Under the pieces are notes generated by a model. That model was not told the DNA's origin and did not search any database. It worked only from the letters and a program-made list of their open reading frames with translations. From Tianweitania sediminis (lineage in GTDB: Bacteria; Pseudomonadota; Alphaproteobacteria; Rhizobiales; Rhizobiaceae), in NCBI RefSeq assembly GCF_017813335.1, contig NZ_JAGIYY010000007.1, forward strand, positions 124,001 to 188,000: a stretch of 64,000 bases of DNA. Reading direction: 5' to 3'. The position numbers and the translations under genes are program-made. Positions within the stretch are counted from its first letter, which is position 1, and each line of letters begins with the position of its first letter. Shown here in pieces: positions 49,595-58,714 of this stretch.

Positions 49595-52357
49595 TCATGT
49601 TTCACTAAGTCCCTTCCAGGCGAGCAGGCGCATGGCGTTGGCGGTGACCAACACCGTTGCGCCGGTATCGGCGAGGATGGCGGGCCACAGGCCGGTCACG
49701 CCAAGGACAGTGGTGACGAGGAACACGGCCTTCAGGCCGAGCGAGATGGTGATATTCTGGAAGATATTGCGCATGGTGAGACGTGACAGTACCACCATGT
49801 TGGCAACGTCCTTCACACGACCGTGCAAGACGGCCGCATCGGCCGTTTCCAGAGCGACGTCCGTACCGCTGCCCATGGCGATGCCAATGTCGGCGGCGGC
49901 GAGCGCTGGCGCGTCATTGATCCCGTCACCGACTTTGGCCACGAACTTGCCCTTCGCGCGCATTTCGCCGACGATCTTCTGCTTGTCTTGCGGCATGAGT
50001 TCTGCGCGCGCCTCCATGCCGAGCGAGGACGCAATCGCCTTTGCCGTCCGCTGGTTGTCGCCGGTTAGCATGACCGTTTCGGCGCCCAGGTCGTGCAGGG
50101 CCGCTATTCCCTGCCTTGCATCCTCGCGCGGTTCGTCGCGTATAGCGACTAGCCCAGCCACTTCCTTGCCCACGAGCAGGACAGAAACGGTCTTCCCGTG
50201 ATCGTTCAGTGCGGCAATCTCCGCCAACAGCGCCTGGTCCAATGAGACCTCATCAGCCGCCGCGCGCGGCGAAGCAAGATATAGTCTCAAGCCATCCACC
50301 GTGCCAACGACACCTTTGCCTCCGACGGCACCGGCGTTGCTGGCCTGGGCAATTGATACTTTTTCGTCGGCGGCTTTTGCCAAGATTGCAACTGCTAGCG
50401 GATGGCTCGATCCTGCCTCGAGCGCGGCAGCGAGCCTCAACACTTCGCGGTTGTCCCGAGCGACACCGATGATGTCGGTGACCTTCGGCTTGCCTTCGGT
50501 CAGCGTTCCCGTCTTGTCGAGGGCGACGTAGTTCACTTTGCCCAGATTCTCCAGCACCGCGCCGCCTTTCATGAGGAGACCACGGCGCGCGCCTGCGGAC
50601 AGCGCGGCGGCGATCGCGGCGGGTGTCGAAATGACGAGAGCGCAGGGGCAGCCGATCAGAAGGACCGCGAGCCCGCGGTAGATCCAGGTGTTCCATTCGG
50701 CGCCGGCGAGTAACGGCGGCAGGATCGCAATCAGAGCGGCGACGACCATCACCCCCGGCGTGTAATATTTCGAGAAGCGATCGATGAAGCGCTCCGTCGG
50801 CGCCTTCGATTCCTGAGCCTCCTCGACCAATGCGATAATGCGGGAGATCGTGTTGTCGGCGGCGGTTGCCGCAACGCGCACCTTGAGCACGCCCTCCTGA
50901 TTCACCGTGCCCGCAAAGACGTTGTCGCCCGTCTCCTTGCGTTTCGGCACCGACTCGCCAGTCACCGGCGCCTCGTCGACGGCGCTTTCCCCGGAAACGA
51001 TGACGCCATCGGCAGGCACTCTGTCGCCGGGCCGGACAAGGACTATCATATCGACAGCAAGGCTGTCGGCGGGCACGGTCTCGGTAGTTCCATTGCGTTC
51101 GACAAGCGCCGTTTTGGGCATTAGTGCTGCCAAGGCACGAATGCTGGCGCGGGCGCGACCTGTAGCTATTCCCTCGAGCAGCTCGCCGACGAGGAACAGG
51201 AAGACGACTACGGCGGCTTCTTCGGCCGCGTTGATGATGACGGCTCCGATGGCCGCGATTGTCATCAACGTCTCGATTGTGAACGGGCTTCCGTTCATCG
51301 CACCGAACAATGCGCGCCGCGCGATCGGTATGAGGCCCACCGCCATGGCGACAATGAAGCCCCAGGGTTGAGTCTGCGGAAAGAACTGCGAAAGGCCGAA
51401 GGCGACCGCCAAGGCGAGGCCGCAGACGATGGTCAATTGCGCTTTGGATGTTTTCCACCACGGTCCGTCCTGCGGTCCGTGATCATGTCCGTGCATCCCC
51501 TCCAAGGCATCAGGCGGGCTGAACGCCATGTCACTTTTTTCGGAATCCGGGGCGTGCCTGCGGTCCGGTCCATGGCCGTCGCGCGCCGCCAGGGCGGACG
51601 TCGCCTGTCCATCGGCAACTATCGGCGCCGCCTTATAACCAAGGCTGGCCACCTTTCGGGCAAGCCCGTCAATGTCGGTCTGGCGTCCGTGAGTGACGGT
51701 CATTGTTCCGGCAACAACCGACACCTTTACGTCGGTGACGTCCGGCATCCGTCGCACTGCGGTGTCGATTTTTGACGCACAGCTGGCGCAATCCATCCCG
51801 GTAATGCGAAAACGAGTCTGATTCTGGGCTGCCAGCGCTTGGTTCTTAATGCCATTTGGCGCGGCATGGTCATGGCTTGAATGATCATGCCTGGCGTGGT
51901 CGTGGTCACCATGATCATGCTTGCAGTCCGGGCCGTGTACATGTCCGGCATGGTCATGGTCTGAATGATCGTGTCCCGCGTGGTCGTGGTCAGCATCATC
52001 ATGCTTGCAGTCCGGGCCGTGTACATGTCCGGCATGCGCCTGGTTCGAATGATCGTGTCCCGCGTGGGCGTCGGCATGATCTTGCTCGCGGTGCGAGCTT
52101 TGCACCAGCGCCATTGGCTTCCTACCCTTGACCGCCCCGAGCTTGGTTGCTTTATAGCCTAGTCGGCTCACCTTCTGGGTCAGTAAATCGAGATCGAGCT
52201 TGTCACCATGTTGAACGCTCATCGTACCGGCGACGACTGACACATTGACGTCTGTGACGTCCGGTATGCGTCGAACCGCCTTGTCGATCTTTGCGGCGCA
52301 ACTTGCGCAATCCATGCCCTCAACCCGAAAGCGGGTGCGACGCCCTGCAGCGGTCAT
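49595..52357 (-). CDS. zntA: Zn/Cd/Pb-exporting P1B-type ATPase with two HMA domains
   Basis: 920 residues. Two heavy-metal-associated domains (GMDCASC at C17/C20 and C190/C193) flank a His/Asp-rich linker with a duplicated 28-residue unit; another His run (MHGHDHG) follows. The core has TGES (466-469), the CPC translocation motif (570-572), DKTGT (614-618), SSHPLA (651-656) and GDGINDAP (810-817). The last helix reads ADTGATVLVTANAMRLL, with the Asp that marks the Zn/Cd/Pb class rather than copper. Start ATG with AGGAG 6 nt upstream. Controlled by a MerR-type promoter. Confidence 0.9.
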   Translation of the reverse strand: MTAAGRRTRFRVEGMDCASCAAKIDKAVRRIPDVTDVNVSVVAGTMSVQHGDKLDLDLLTQKVSRLGYKATKLGAVKGRKPMALVQSSHREQDHADAHAGHDHSNQAHAGHVHGPDCKHDDADHDHAGHDHSDHDHAGHVHGPDCKHDHGDHDHARHDHSSHDHAAPNGIKNQALAAQNQTRFRITGMDCASCASKIDTAVRRMPDVTDVKVSVVAGTMTVTHGRQTDIDGLARKVASLGYKAAPIVADGQATSALAARDGHGPDRRHAPDSEKSDMAFSPPDALEGMHGHDHGPQDGPWWKTSKAQLTIVCGLALAVAFGLSQFFPQTQPWGFIVAMAVGLIPIARRALFGAMNGSPFTIETLMTIAAIGAVIINAAEEAAVVVFLFLVGELLEGIATGRARASIRALAALMPKTALVERNGTTETVPADSLAVDMIVLVRPGDRVPADGVIVSGESAVDEAPVTGESVPKRKETGDNVFAGTVNQEGVLKVRVAATAADNTISRIIALVEEAQESKAPTERFIDRFSKYYTPGVMVVAALIAILPPLLAGAEWNTWIYRGLAVLLIGCPCALVISTPAAIAAALSAGARRGLLMKGGAVLENLGKVNYVALDKTGTLTEGKPKVTDIIGVARDNREVLRLAAALEAGSSHPLAVAILAKAADEKVSIAQASNAGAVGGKGVVGTVDGLRLYLASPRAAADEVSLDQALLAEIAALNDHGKTVSVLLVGKEVAGLVAIRDEPREDARQGIAALHDLGAETVMLTGDNQRTAKAIASSLGMEARAELMPQDKQKIVGEMRAKGKFVAKVGDGINDAPALAAADIGIAMGSGTDVALETADAAVLHGRVKDVANMVVLSRLTMRNIFQNITISLGLKAVFLVTTVLGVTGLWPAILADTGATVLVTANAMRLLAWKGLSET
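51869..52036 (-). repeat. 84-bp tandem duplication in the metal-binding linker
   Basis: Two consecutive 28-codon units (52036-51953 and 51952-51869) each encode HAGHVHGPDCKHD followed by a DHDHA/HDHS-rich run. They lie between the two HMA domains of the P-type ATPase. Confidence 0.85.
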
Positions 52358-52384
52358 TGGTGTCTCCTGTCTCGCAGGGACAGG

Positions 52385-52415
52385 AAGCTAGAACCTGTAG
52401 TAGCTAGAGGGTCAA
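52385..52415 (-). promoter_or_regulatory. MerR-family-type promoter of the P-type ATPase gene
   Basis: Read leftward: TTGACC (-35), a 19-bp spacer and TAGCTT (-10). The spacer region contains the dyad ACCCTCTAG..CT..AGGT, of the CadR/PbrR/ZntR kind. Overlong spacers with a central dyad are the signature of activation by a MerR-family metal sensor. The -10 is 28 bp before the ATPase ATG. Confidence 0.75.
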
Positions 52416-52533
52416 GGGCCTTTGTGAAAATCTTCGCTACCGCAACGTTGTTCGCTGAGAATGCAGTGAAATGCGTGCACGCTCATACACGCCGGGCTCG
52501 GAGCAAGGGGAAGAATGCGAGAGGCTAGCTCAG

Positions 52534-54699
52534 CTAATCGTTTGAGGCAGTGCGCTCTAGATATTCTTCCAGAACCTGGGGATACAGTTGGACTTTTGCC
52601 TCTTGCAGTTGGCGTCTCTGCATCTCCTCGGCCATGCTACGATGCTGTTGGTTGGTCAGGTACTCCTCGATATACGGTCTGGCCTCGTCAATCGAGAGCT
52701 TTTGGGGCGCGGTCCGCTCCATCACCTCCACGATGTAGATGCTGCCTCCCAACTCGAAAGGCGTGCCAAGTTTTCCGGGCTGTATGCCTTGAATCGCTTC
52801 ATGGAACGGATGGCTCATCAATTCGCCGAACGGATCCCCGCTTTCGCCGATCCACTCCGGAAATTCCCCTCCATTTGAAGATGTTTCGACATCCTCGGAA
52901 TATTCTTGCGCCACTGAGGCGAACTCCGCTGCTGCTGTGTCGGCTCCCGTCAGTTTTCCATATGCTTCATCTGCGCGTTCGCGCGAGCGATTTGCCTCAT
53001 CCTCGTTTGATCCAAGGCCGATGCGGATGTACCGGATCCTTGATTTCGGTGGGCTGACAAGGCGATCGCGGCTCTCTGAGTACAGAGCTTCTATCTGCTC
53101 TTCGGTAACATCGATGCGGTCGTCTACTTCCTCCTGCTCCATCATTTGGCGTAGCAGCCGGAGTCTGGTCTCGTCGGCTAACGGCTTGTTTGCGACATCG
53201 AGCAACCTGTCATAGGTGTCCGATACGAGTAGCATTCGATCGATCAACGCGTTCGCCAAGCGTTTCATGCCTTCGGCTCCAGCGAATTGGCCGCGAAGGG
53301 CAGCTTCCTCATACTCCTTGTAAAATTGACGCAGAGTGTAGCGCTGCCCTTTGATCGTGAAGAGCGTCATTTCGCCGTTGTCGGCAAACCATCGCTGTTC
53401 CTTTTCCGCACTGACGGCCGTGATGATTTCCGAGCGGACTTCCGCAAAGCTCGTCGCGCCGGCGGGCACGACTTGCCGGAGGCGAACGACGAAATAGGAC
53501 CTGCCCGCCTGAAACACCGTTCCCAGTTCCCCGGGAACCAATGTGAAGACGCTTTTGTCCCAGTCAGAATTCCTACTGCCTTCGGCTACTTCCGCGCTAG
53601 GTGAGAAACGCGCATTGGAGAACCGCGCGGCTGTCGCAGGAAATGTTGTACCGCCTTGGAGGCTCAGCAAGGCATTGGCAGCCTCCTGTTGGGCCTTCGG
53701 GCCGAATTCCGATTCAGAAAACTCCAACTCATCGACGATGGCACGGCGTGGGAGCTTAAACCGATCAACATTCTCCCGGTAGTAGTTCTCAAGCTCCTCC
53801 TGCGTGGGAGAAGGCACATCAAGCAATTCGAAACTGCGAGCGATCGAGGCGTTGGTCCGCAGTTTCTGTATATAGTCTTCAACAAAGGCGGGTTCCTGTT
53901 CAGCGATCAGGGCCTGCCGTATTTCGTCGCGGACGTCGGAAAAGCTGCGTCCTTCGTAGCGCCCTTTGTTCTTGTCAAAGTATTCGCGGATGCTGCTTTC
54001 CGAGATTGAAATGCTTTCGGTGTGGAGTTGGTCCGCGAAAGATTCAAGGTTTAGATTCTCATTTATGTGCCTGACCGCATGTTGGAAGCTTTCTTCGGCT
54101 TCGGGCTTGCGATTTGCTGCCCACCGGAGAATGAGTTGATCAGATACGAGGTCTTCCACCGTTTCCAGGAGCATGTCCTGCGACATGGTGCCTTGACTGG
54201 CATTGGACGACAAGAGCACGTCCAGATGAGATTCGATGTCTTCGAGGGTTATCTGACCGCCTTCGAAGGTCGCGACAACGTTTGGTGCCGGGGGGGACGG
54301 AAGCGCCATGTCGGCGAAATAGTCAGACGAAGCGAACAGTAACGTGCCGGGAATGGCCATGATCGCGAGAACGCTGGCCGCATACTGCCCTGGGGTCGGT
54401 CGTCTCCTCGGGTTCGGCTGCGATGGGGCTGTCTCGATTTTCCCGTTTGTCTCTGACGGGATATCGTCCCCGGAATGGGAAGTGAGCCCGGTGACTTCGG
54501 CGTGAGTAGCTGCCGCAAATGCGTCAGCTGCGATTGGCTCTGGTGACGTGATGGGAACGGGCGAACCTGGTACGGCCGAGATCGGATTTGTCACCGATTC
54601 CGACTGCGGTTCAGTTGCGGGTTCGCTGGTTTGGCGCGATGGCTTTCCTCGGATGCTGTCGAGGAAGTCGGACCAACTCTGCCGCCACCCATCCGCCAT
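52534..54699 (-). CDS. Membrane-anchored peptidyl-prolyl isomerase, parvulin (SurA/PpiD-like)
   Basis: 721 residues from MADGWRQSWSDFLDSIRGKP (ATG at 54699). A proline-rich cytoplasmic head is followed by one membrane helix (YAASVLAIMAIPGTLLFASS, 107-126) and a large periplasmic part. Two parvulin-like units are visible, one around residues 330-420 (ELGTVFQAGRSYFVVRLRQV) and a better one at about 580-690 (FASVAQEYSEDVETSSNGGE; GKLGTPFELGGSIYIVEVME). Foldase/holdase for exported proteins. It starts 2 nt after the HflK-like stop, so it belongs to the SPFH operon. Confidence 0.8.
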   Translation of the reverse strand: MADGWRQSWSDFLDSIRGKPSRQTSEPATEPQSESVTNPISAVPGSPVPITSPEPIAADAFAAATHAEVTGLTSHSGDDIPSETNGKIETAPSQPNPRRRPTPGQYAASVLAIMAIPGTLLFASSDYFADMALPSPPAPNVVATFEGGQITLEDIESHLDVLLSSNASQGTMSQDMLLETVEDLVSDQLILRWAANRKPEAEESFQHAVRHINENLNLESFADQLHTESISISESSIREYFDKNKGRYEGRSFSDVRDEIRQALIAEQEPAFVEDYIQKLRTNASIARSFELLDVPSPTQEELENYYRENVDRFKLPRRAIVDELEFSESEFGPKAQQEAANALLSLQGGTTFPATAARFSNARFSPSAEVAEGSRNSDWDKSVFTLVPGELGTVFQAGRSYFVVRLRQVVPAGATSFAEVRSEIITAVSAEKEQRWFADNGEMTLFTIKGQRYTLRQFYKEYEEAALRGQFAGAEGMKRLANALIDRMLLVSDTYDRLLDVANKPLADETRLRLLRQMMEQEEVDDRIDVTEEQIEALYSESRDRLVSPPKSRIRYIRIGLGSNEDEANRSRERADEAYGKLTGADTAAAEFASVAQEYSEDVETSSNGGEFPEWIGESGDPFGELMSHPFHEAIQGIQPGKLGTPFELGGSIYIVEVMERTAPQKLSIDEARPYIEEYLTNQQHRSMAEEMQRRQLQEAKVQLYPQVLEEYLERTASND

Positions 54700-54701
54700 G
54701 G

Positions 54702-55823
54702 CTAGCGCGATGCCTCTTCGGTCGTTCCATTCTGTGCGCCATAGAGCCTCAGGTTGAACGTGCCACCTTTGGCATTGTCCAGTGCATAGACCTGAACACG
54801 TGGCATGATTCTTTCGATGCTTTCCAGATACATCCGATATCGGGTTATGTCTTCGCCGTACGCTTCTGCGTTCTTTCGATATTCGTCCCAAAGAAGGTCG
54901 AATGCGCGTGCGGTCCCGCTCGCGCTTGCGAGAATTCTGGATCTGTAGGCGGAGGCCTCCGCCCGCACTTGCTGTGCTTGACCCCTGGCTTCCGGTAGGC
55001 GGCTGTTGGCATAGCCCCGCGCTTCATTGATCAGCCGGGCCTTTTCCTCGCGTGCTGTGTTGACCGCTGTAAAGGCGTCCGCCACGTTGGACGGAGGGAA
55101 CGCTTTCTGCAGGTCGACGCCGACGATAACGAGGCCGGTACGGTATTGGTCCAGGCGGGATTGCGTCTCCTCGCGGATAGCTTGTTGTAGAGACTGCCGC
55201 CCGCTGGTCAGCAACGCATCGACTGGCAACCGCGTTACGAGCCTGGTTACAGACGCCCGCAGGGCGTCCCGCACAATGCGATAGGGGGCATACTCGACGT
55301 TTGTGACGTAGTCGGCGGGCACGCTAACCTGGTATTGAACGATGACTTCTACATCAACCACATTGGTATCACCGGAGAGCGCTTGTAGCTTCGTCGGAGG
55401 TTCCGGATGTATGTGCTCTGCCTCGGGGACGCTGATCCCGACTTGTTCACGACGCACGCTGGTTACATCAACGATATCCACGCGATCTACCGGCCACGGA
55501 ATCCGGTAGTGGAGTCCCGGCTCAACGCTGGGTTGGATGATTGCACCAAATCGGCGCACCACCGCAGCTTCGCCGGGCGCAACGGAATAGACACCCGTCA
55601 AGGCATAGCCGATGCCGATCAGCGTCAAGGCGCCAACCAGCAGGAGGCCTGGTCGTAAGTGGCCAAGAGATACCTTGAGGTCGGTCAGGGCGAAACGCCC
55701 ACCTTCGGCGAGTGCGCGAGCGAGCAGCATCGATTTGGTCGTGATGTTGCGAAAAACTCTGCGGACTCCATCGTCGTCCGTCGATTTTGATCTGGATGAT
55801 GCGGGGACCTCCTCGTCCTTCAT
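54702..55823 (-). CDS. hflK: HflK-like SPFH/band-7 protein
   Basis: 373 residues. A cytoplasmic tail precedes one membrane helix (LRPGLLLVGALTLIGIGYAL), then GVYSVAPGEAAVVRRFGAII and the band-7 domain with GLHYRIPWPVDRVDIVDV and VNTAREEKARLINEARGYAN. HflK pairs with HflC to form a membrane cage that modulates FtsH proteolysis. Two HflK-type units and one HflC are encoded in this operon, which is unusual. Its ATG overlaps the HflC stop (ATGA). Confidence 0.82.
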   Translation of the reverse strand: MKDEEVPASSRSKSTDDDGVRRVFRNITTKSMLLARALAEGGRFALTDLKVSLGHLRPGLLLVGALTLIGIGYALTGVYSVAPGEAAVVRRFGAIIQPSVEPGLHYRIPWPVDRVDIVDVTSVRREQVGISVPEAEHIHPEPPTKLQALSGDTNVVDVEVIVQYQVSVPADYVTNVEYAPYRIVRDALRASVTRLVTRLPVDALLTSGRQSLQQAIREETQSRLDQYRTGLVIVGVDLQKAFPPSNVADAFTAVNTAREEKARLINEARGYANSRLPEARGQAQQVRAEASAYRSRILASASGTARAFDLLWDEYRKNAEAYGEDITRYRMYLESIERIMPRVQVYALDNAKGGTFNLRLYGAQNGTTEEASR

Positions 55824-56782
55824 TTTTCGAACTCCGATCCGATGGCGATCTCGGGCGGGCTAGCCAATGATCGGGCGGTCGCAGTTGCAGATGAAGGCAG
55901 TCTCAGAGCATTTCGTGGATCGAGATATTGAAGCAGCTCGGAGTCGGCGGGCAAGATCAACGTCGTGCCTTCATCAATAAACTTATCGTACGCTTCGAGC
56001 GTCCGGGAAAAGCGGTAGAAATCCTTGTCCTTGCCGAAGGAACTCGCATAGATCGCGATAGCTTCTGCGTCGGCCGTTCCACGCGTCTCTGAGGATTCGC
56101 GGTTCGCCGCAGCGAGAATCTTCGCTTTCTCTGTGTCGGCTTCCGCTCGTATTCGTGCTGCTTCTTCCGCACCTTCCGAGCGAAATTGTCGGGCGATCGC
56201 CTCGCGCTCCGAGCGCATGCGCTGGAAGACGCTTGTCAGGTTGGCTTCCGGAAAGGTGAGCTCCTTAAGCTGGACGTCCGTGACGGTGAAGCCATATGCT
56301 CCAGTGCGTGCTGCGGCTCTTTCTTTCACGGTGTTCAAAGTATCTGAGAGTCTCGCCTGTGACGCATCGACCGTGACAAGACTGCTAAGTTCGACCTGGC
56401 CCAGCGCAGCTCCGAGCTCTGCCTTGATGATATCGTTCAGCTGTGTGCCCGCGCCGCGCAGATTGTTGACGTTCTTGAGAAACGCCAGTGCGTCAGTCAC
56501 TTGCCATGTTGCGTAGGCCTCCACCATAATGTTCTTTTTGTCACTACTCAGGAACTCCGTTTTTAGGAGGTTGTAGACTTGGATCTGCTTGCTGATCTTC
56601 AGGACACTTTGAATGGGATCGGGTGCCTTGATATAGAGACCGGGATCTTCCAGAACCCGGACGGGCCGGCCGAATTGCGTCACGATCGCATACTCGGTGG
56701 TATCGACCTGATAGAGCGTCAAGGTTGCTGCCAGGAAGCCAAGGCCCAAGATGCCCAAGGCGGCAATTCGAAGTGGTTTCAT
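55820..56782 (-). CDS. hflC: HflC-like SPFH/band-7 protein
   Basis: 320 residues from MKPLRIAALGILGLGFLAAT (ATG at 56782), a signal-anchor helix. The band-7 domain has VDTTEYAIVTQFGRPVRVLE, GLYIKAPDPIQSVLKI, AFLKNVNNLR and MRSEREAIARQFRSEGAEEA, all close to HflC; the C-terminal YASSFGKDKDFYRFSRTLEA is the usual HflC end. It overlaps both neighbours by 4 bp, so the operon is tightly coupled. Confidence 0.87.
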   Translation of the reverse strand: MKPLRIAALGILGLGFLAATLTLYQVDTTEYAIVTQFGRPVRVLEDPGLYIKAPDPIQSVLKISKQIQVYNLLKTEFLSSDKKNIMVEAYATWQVTDALAFLKNVNNLRGAGTQLNDIIKAELGAALGQVELSSLVTVDASQARLSDTLNTVKERAAARTGAYGFTVTDVQLKELTFPEANLTSVFQRMRSEREAIARQFRSEGAEEAARIRAEADTEKAKILAAANRESSETRGTADAEAIAIYASSFGKDKDFYRFSRTLEAYDKFIDEGTTLILPADSELLQYLDPRNALRLPSSATATARSLASPPEIAIGSEFEK

Positions 56783-58356
56783 GGAATGTTCGTCCTCGCG
56801 CCCGTCACTATTGTATTGGGGGGGAGCAATTGAGCCTTGCCCGGTTGTGGTATCCATAGATCGGTTGACTGTAATGTGATCGTTGGGTCCATCACGAATT
56901 TCTTCGCGCCTGCCAGCGACTTCTCGACGGCTTCTAGGTAGAGGCGCTGGCGGGTGATATCCGGCGCCGCTGCGTAGGCCTGTCGCCGCGCCTCGAAGTT
57001 CGCCGCGTCTCCTGCGGATGCAGCGAGCTTTTCGACTGCGTATGCTTGTGCCGTCTGCCGCATGATGTCGGCATCGCCGCGCGCGGTGGGAAGAACCTCG
57101 TTGCGATAGGCAAGCGCCTCGTTGACGAACGTGTTGCGATCTTCCCGGGCGCTTGCCACGTCGCGAAATGCGTCTGCCACCTGCGGAGGTGGCGCACTTT
57201 CGAGCAACTGCACGCCGACAACGCGGATACCCGAGTTGCTGCGGTCAAGCGACGCCTGTGTGGCAACTATGGCCTTGTCCTGTATCGCGCTTTTGTCCAC
57301 CGTGAGAACTGCGTCAACCGCTTCCCCCCCGACGCTCTGACGCAACGCCGCCACACCGGCCTGCAGGATGAGATCGTTAGGCGCAGATACATTCAGGACG
57401 AATGCAGAGGCGTCATCGACCGCGAACCGAAGGCTGGCCCGCACAGAGATAAGGTTCTCGTCTCCCGTCAGCATCTGGAGAGGGCCGGTCTCGATCCGCC
57501 GCACCAGGTCGAGGGCGACCATGTCGACGGATTCGACCGGGTTCGGCCAGCGATAGTGCATACCTGGTCCGGCTTCTTCGATCACCTTTCCGAAGCGCCT
57601 TACCACCGCCACCTCTCCCGGTTGGACTGTGTACATGCCGGTGAGGAAATAGAGCCCGACCAGGGCGAGTGCTGAGACAGGCGCATAAACGCGCAACCAA
57701 CTGTGACTGTGGACATGGCGGTGTGTGTCTTGACCTTCCACCTGCAGCTGCTCGCGATTTCGTAACGCGGTGATCGCCGCCGCCGCGATCTCGAAGCCGG
57801 ACAGAAAAATCATGACGACGACGATGGCCGCGGCTGCGGTGTCCAGGTTTTCTAGGCCAAGAGCGGCACCTCCCAAGCCAGCAACGACGACGATCGACGC
57901 GTAGATGTCGACCTGGGAATGATATCCGCTGGCTACGAGCGCGGGGGAATCCGTCTGGCGACCCACGTAGAGCTTGTAGCGGGCGATGACGTAAGCGACG
58001 ATGACGGTGACCACGGAAGCCAGCGTAATTGGCCCGAGATTTCTCAGTTCGGGTGGTTCGCCCCCTAGGACCTCTCCGACAATGTCGAGACCGACATATA
58101 AGATCGCTGCCGAAACGAGGAGCGCTACCCAGTTTTCTACGGCGCGAGCCCCGTATCGAGCTGCTGCTGCCAGTTTTGTTCGGCTCAGGAACAGACCGAT
58201 CAGCACGAATATGCCGATCGCCAGATCAGCCAGGGAATGAATAGCGCTTGTCCGAAGAGCCAGGCTTCCTGAGGCTGTCGACAGCCAGAACTTGAACAGG
58301 ATCAGGAGCCCATTGATGAGTATCGTAACGAATACGGTGCGCTCTTTTCGATCCAT
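56779..58356 (-). CDS. CDF metal transporter fused to an HflK-like SPFH domain
   Basis: 525 residues from MDRKERTVFVTILINGLLIL (ATG at 58356). Residues 1-200 form a cation diffusion facilitator membrane domain with six helices and the two metal half-sites H40..D44 (HSLAD) and H146..D150 (HSQVD). A His-rich link (THRHVHSHSW, 211-220) leads to a further helix and an HflK-type band-7 domain (GMYTVQPGEVAVVRRFGKVI from 240). The fusion would couple Zn/Mn-type export to an FtsH-modulating scaffold. It lacks the usual CDF C-terminal cytoplasmic domain. First gene of the operon; 358 bp separate it from the sensor kinase. Confidence 0.8.
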   Translation of the reverse strand: MDRKERTVFVTILINGLLILFKFWLSTASGSLALRTSAIHSLADLAIGIFVLIGLFLSRTKLAAAARYGARAVENWVALLVSAAILYVGLDIVGEVLGGEPPELRNLGPITLASVVTVIVAYVIARYKLYVGRQTDSPALVASGYHSQVDIYASIVVVAGLGGAALGLENLDTAAAAIVVVMIFLSGFEIAAAAITALRNREQLQVEGQDTHRHVHSHSWLRVYAPVSALALVGLYFLTGMYTVQPGEVAVVRRFGKVIEEAGPGMHYRWPNPVESVDMVALDLVRRIETGPLQMLTGDENLISVRASLRFAVDDASAFVLNVSAPNDLILQAGVAALRQSVGGEAVDAVLTVDKSAIQDKAIVATQASLDRSNSGIRVVGVQLLESAPPPQVADAFRDVASAREDRNTFVNEALAYRNEVLPTARGDADIMRQTAQAYAVEKLAASAGDAANFEARRQAYAAAPDITRQRLYLEAVEKSLAGAKKFVMDPTITLQSTDLWIPQPGKAQLLPPNTIVTGARTNIP

Positions 58357-58714
58357 CGTTCTCCGCTCTCGCGACAAGGAACAAGTCTGGGCCACCGCAA
58401 TGCTCGTTGGACGGGTCGGGCCAGGCAGGACGAACCCCAGCGTCGAAGACCGTCCGGTGGCTATCCTCCCACAGAGACTGCTCAACGGAGAAACACGGTG
58501 CTGAGTGGCACGTACACGACAGAATTTACCGGAGTTCGTCGCAAACCCGCTGTGGTATGGCGAGTTCTTTCATGACGGTCGCCCTGACACATTTCGCAAC
58601 AATTTTCGAAGGAGCCGCGCAGCCCTTGCGGTCAAACTCTACCGGCTGGCGTCACTCGGCAGGAGACGCTGCCGATCGTTTCGGCATGGCCGCCGGCGAG
58701 GGATTGCGGTCGGG
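58357..58714. other. 358-bp spacer upstream of the CDF-HflK operon
   Basis: No supported gene on either strand. It should contain the promoter of the CDF-HflK operon, but I could not identify a MerR-type or sigma-70 match with confidence. Confidence 0.4.

Noticed and set aside
51856-52131. Short His/Arg-rich open frames opposite the ATPase linker
   Set aside because: Shadows of the His/Asp-rich tandem repeat on the other strand.
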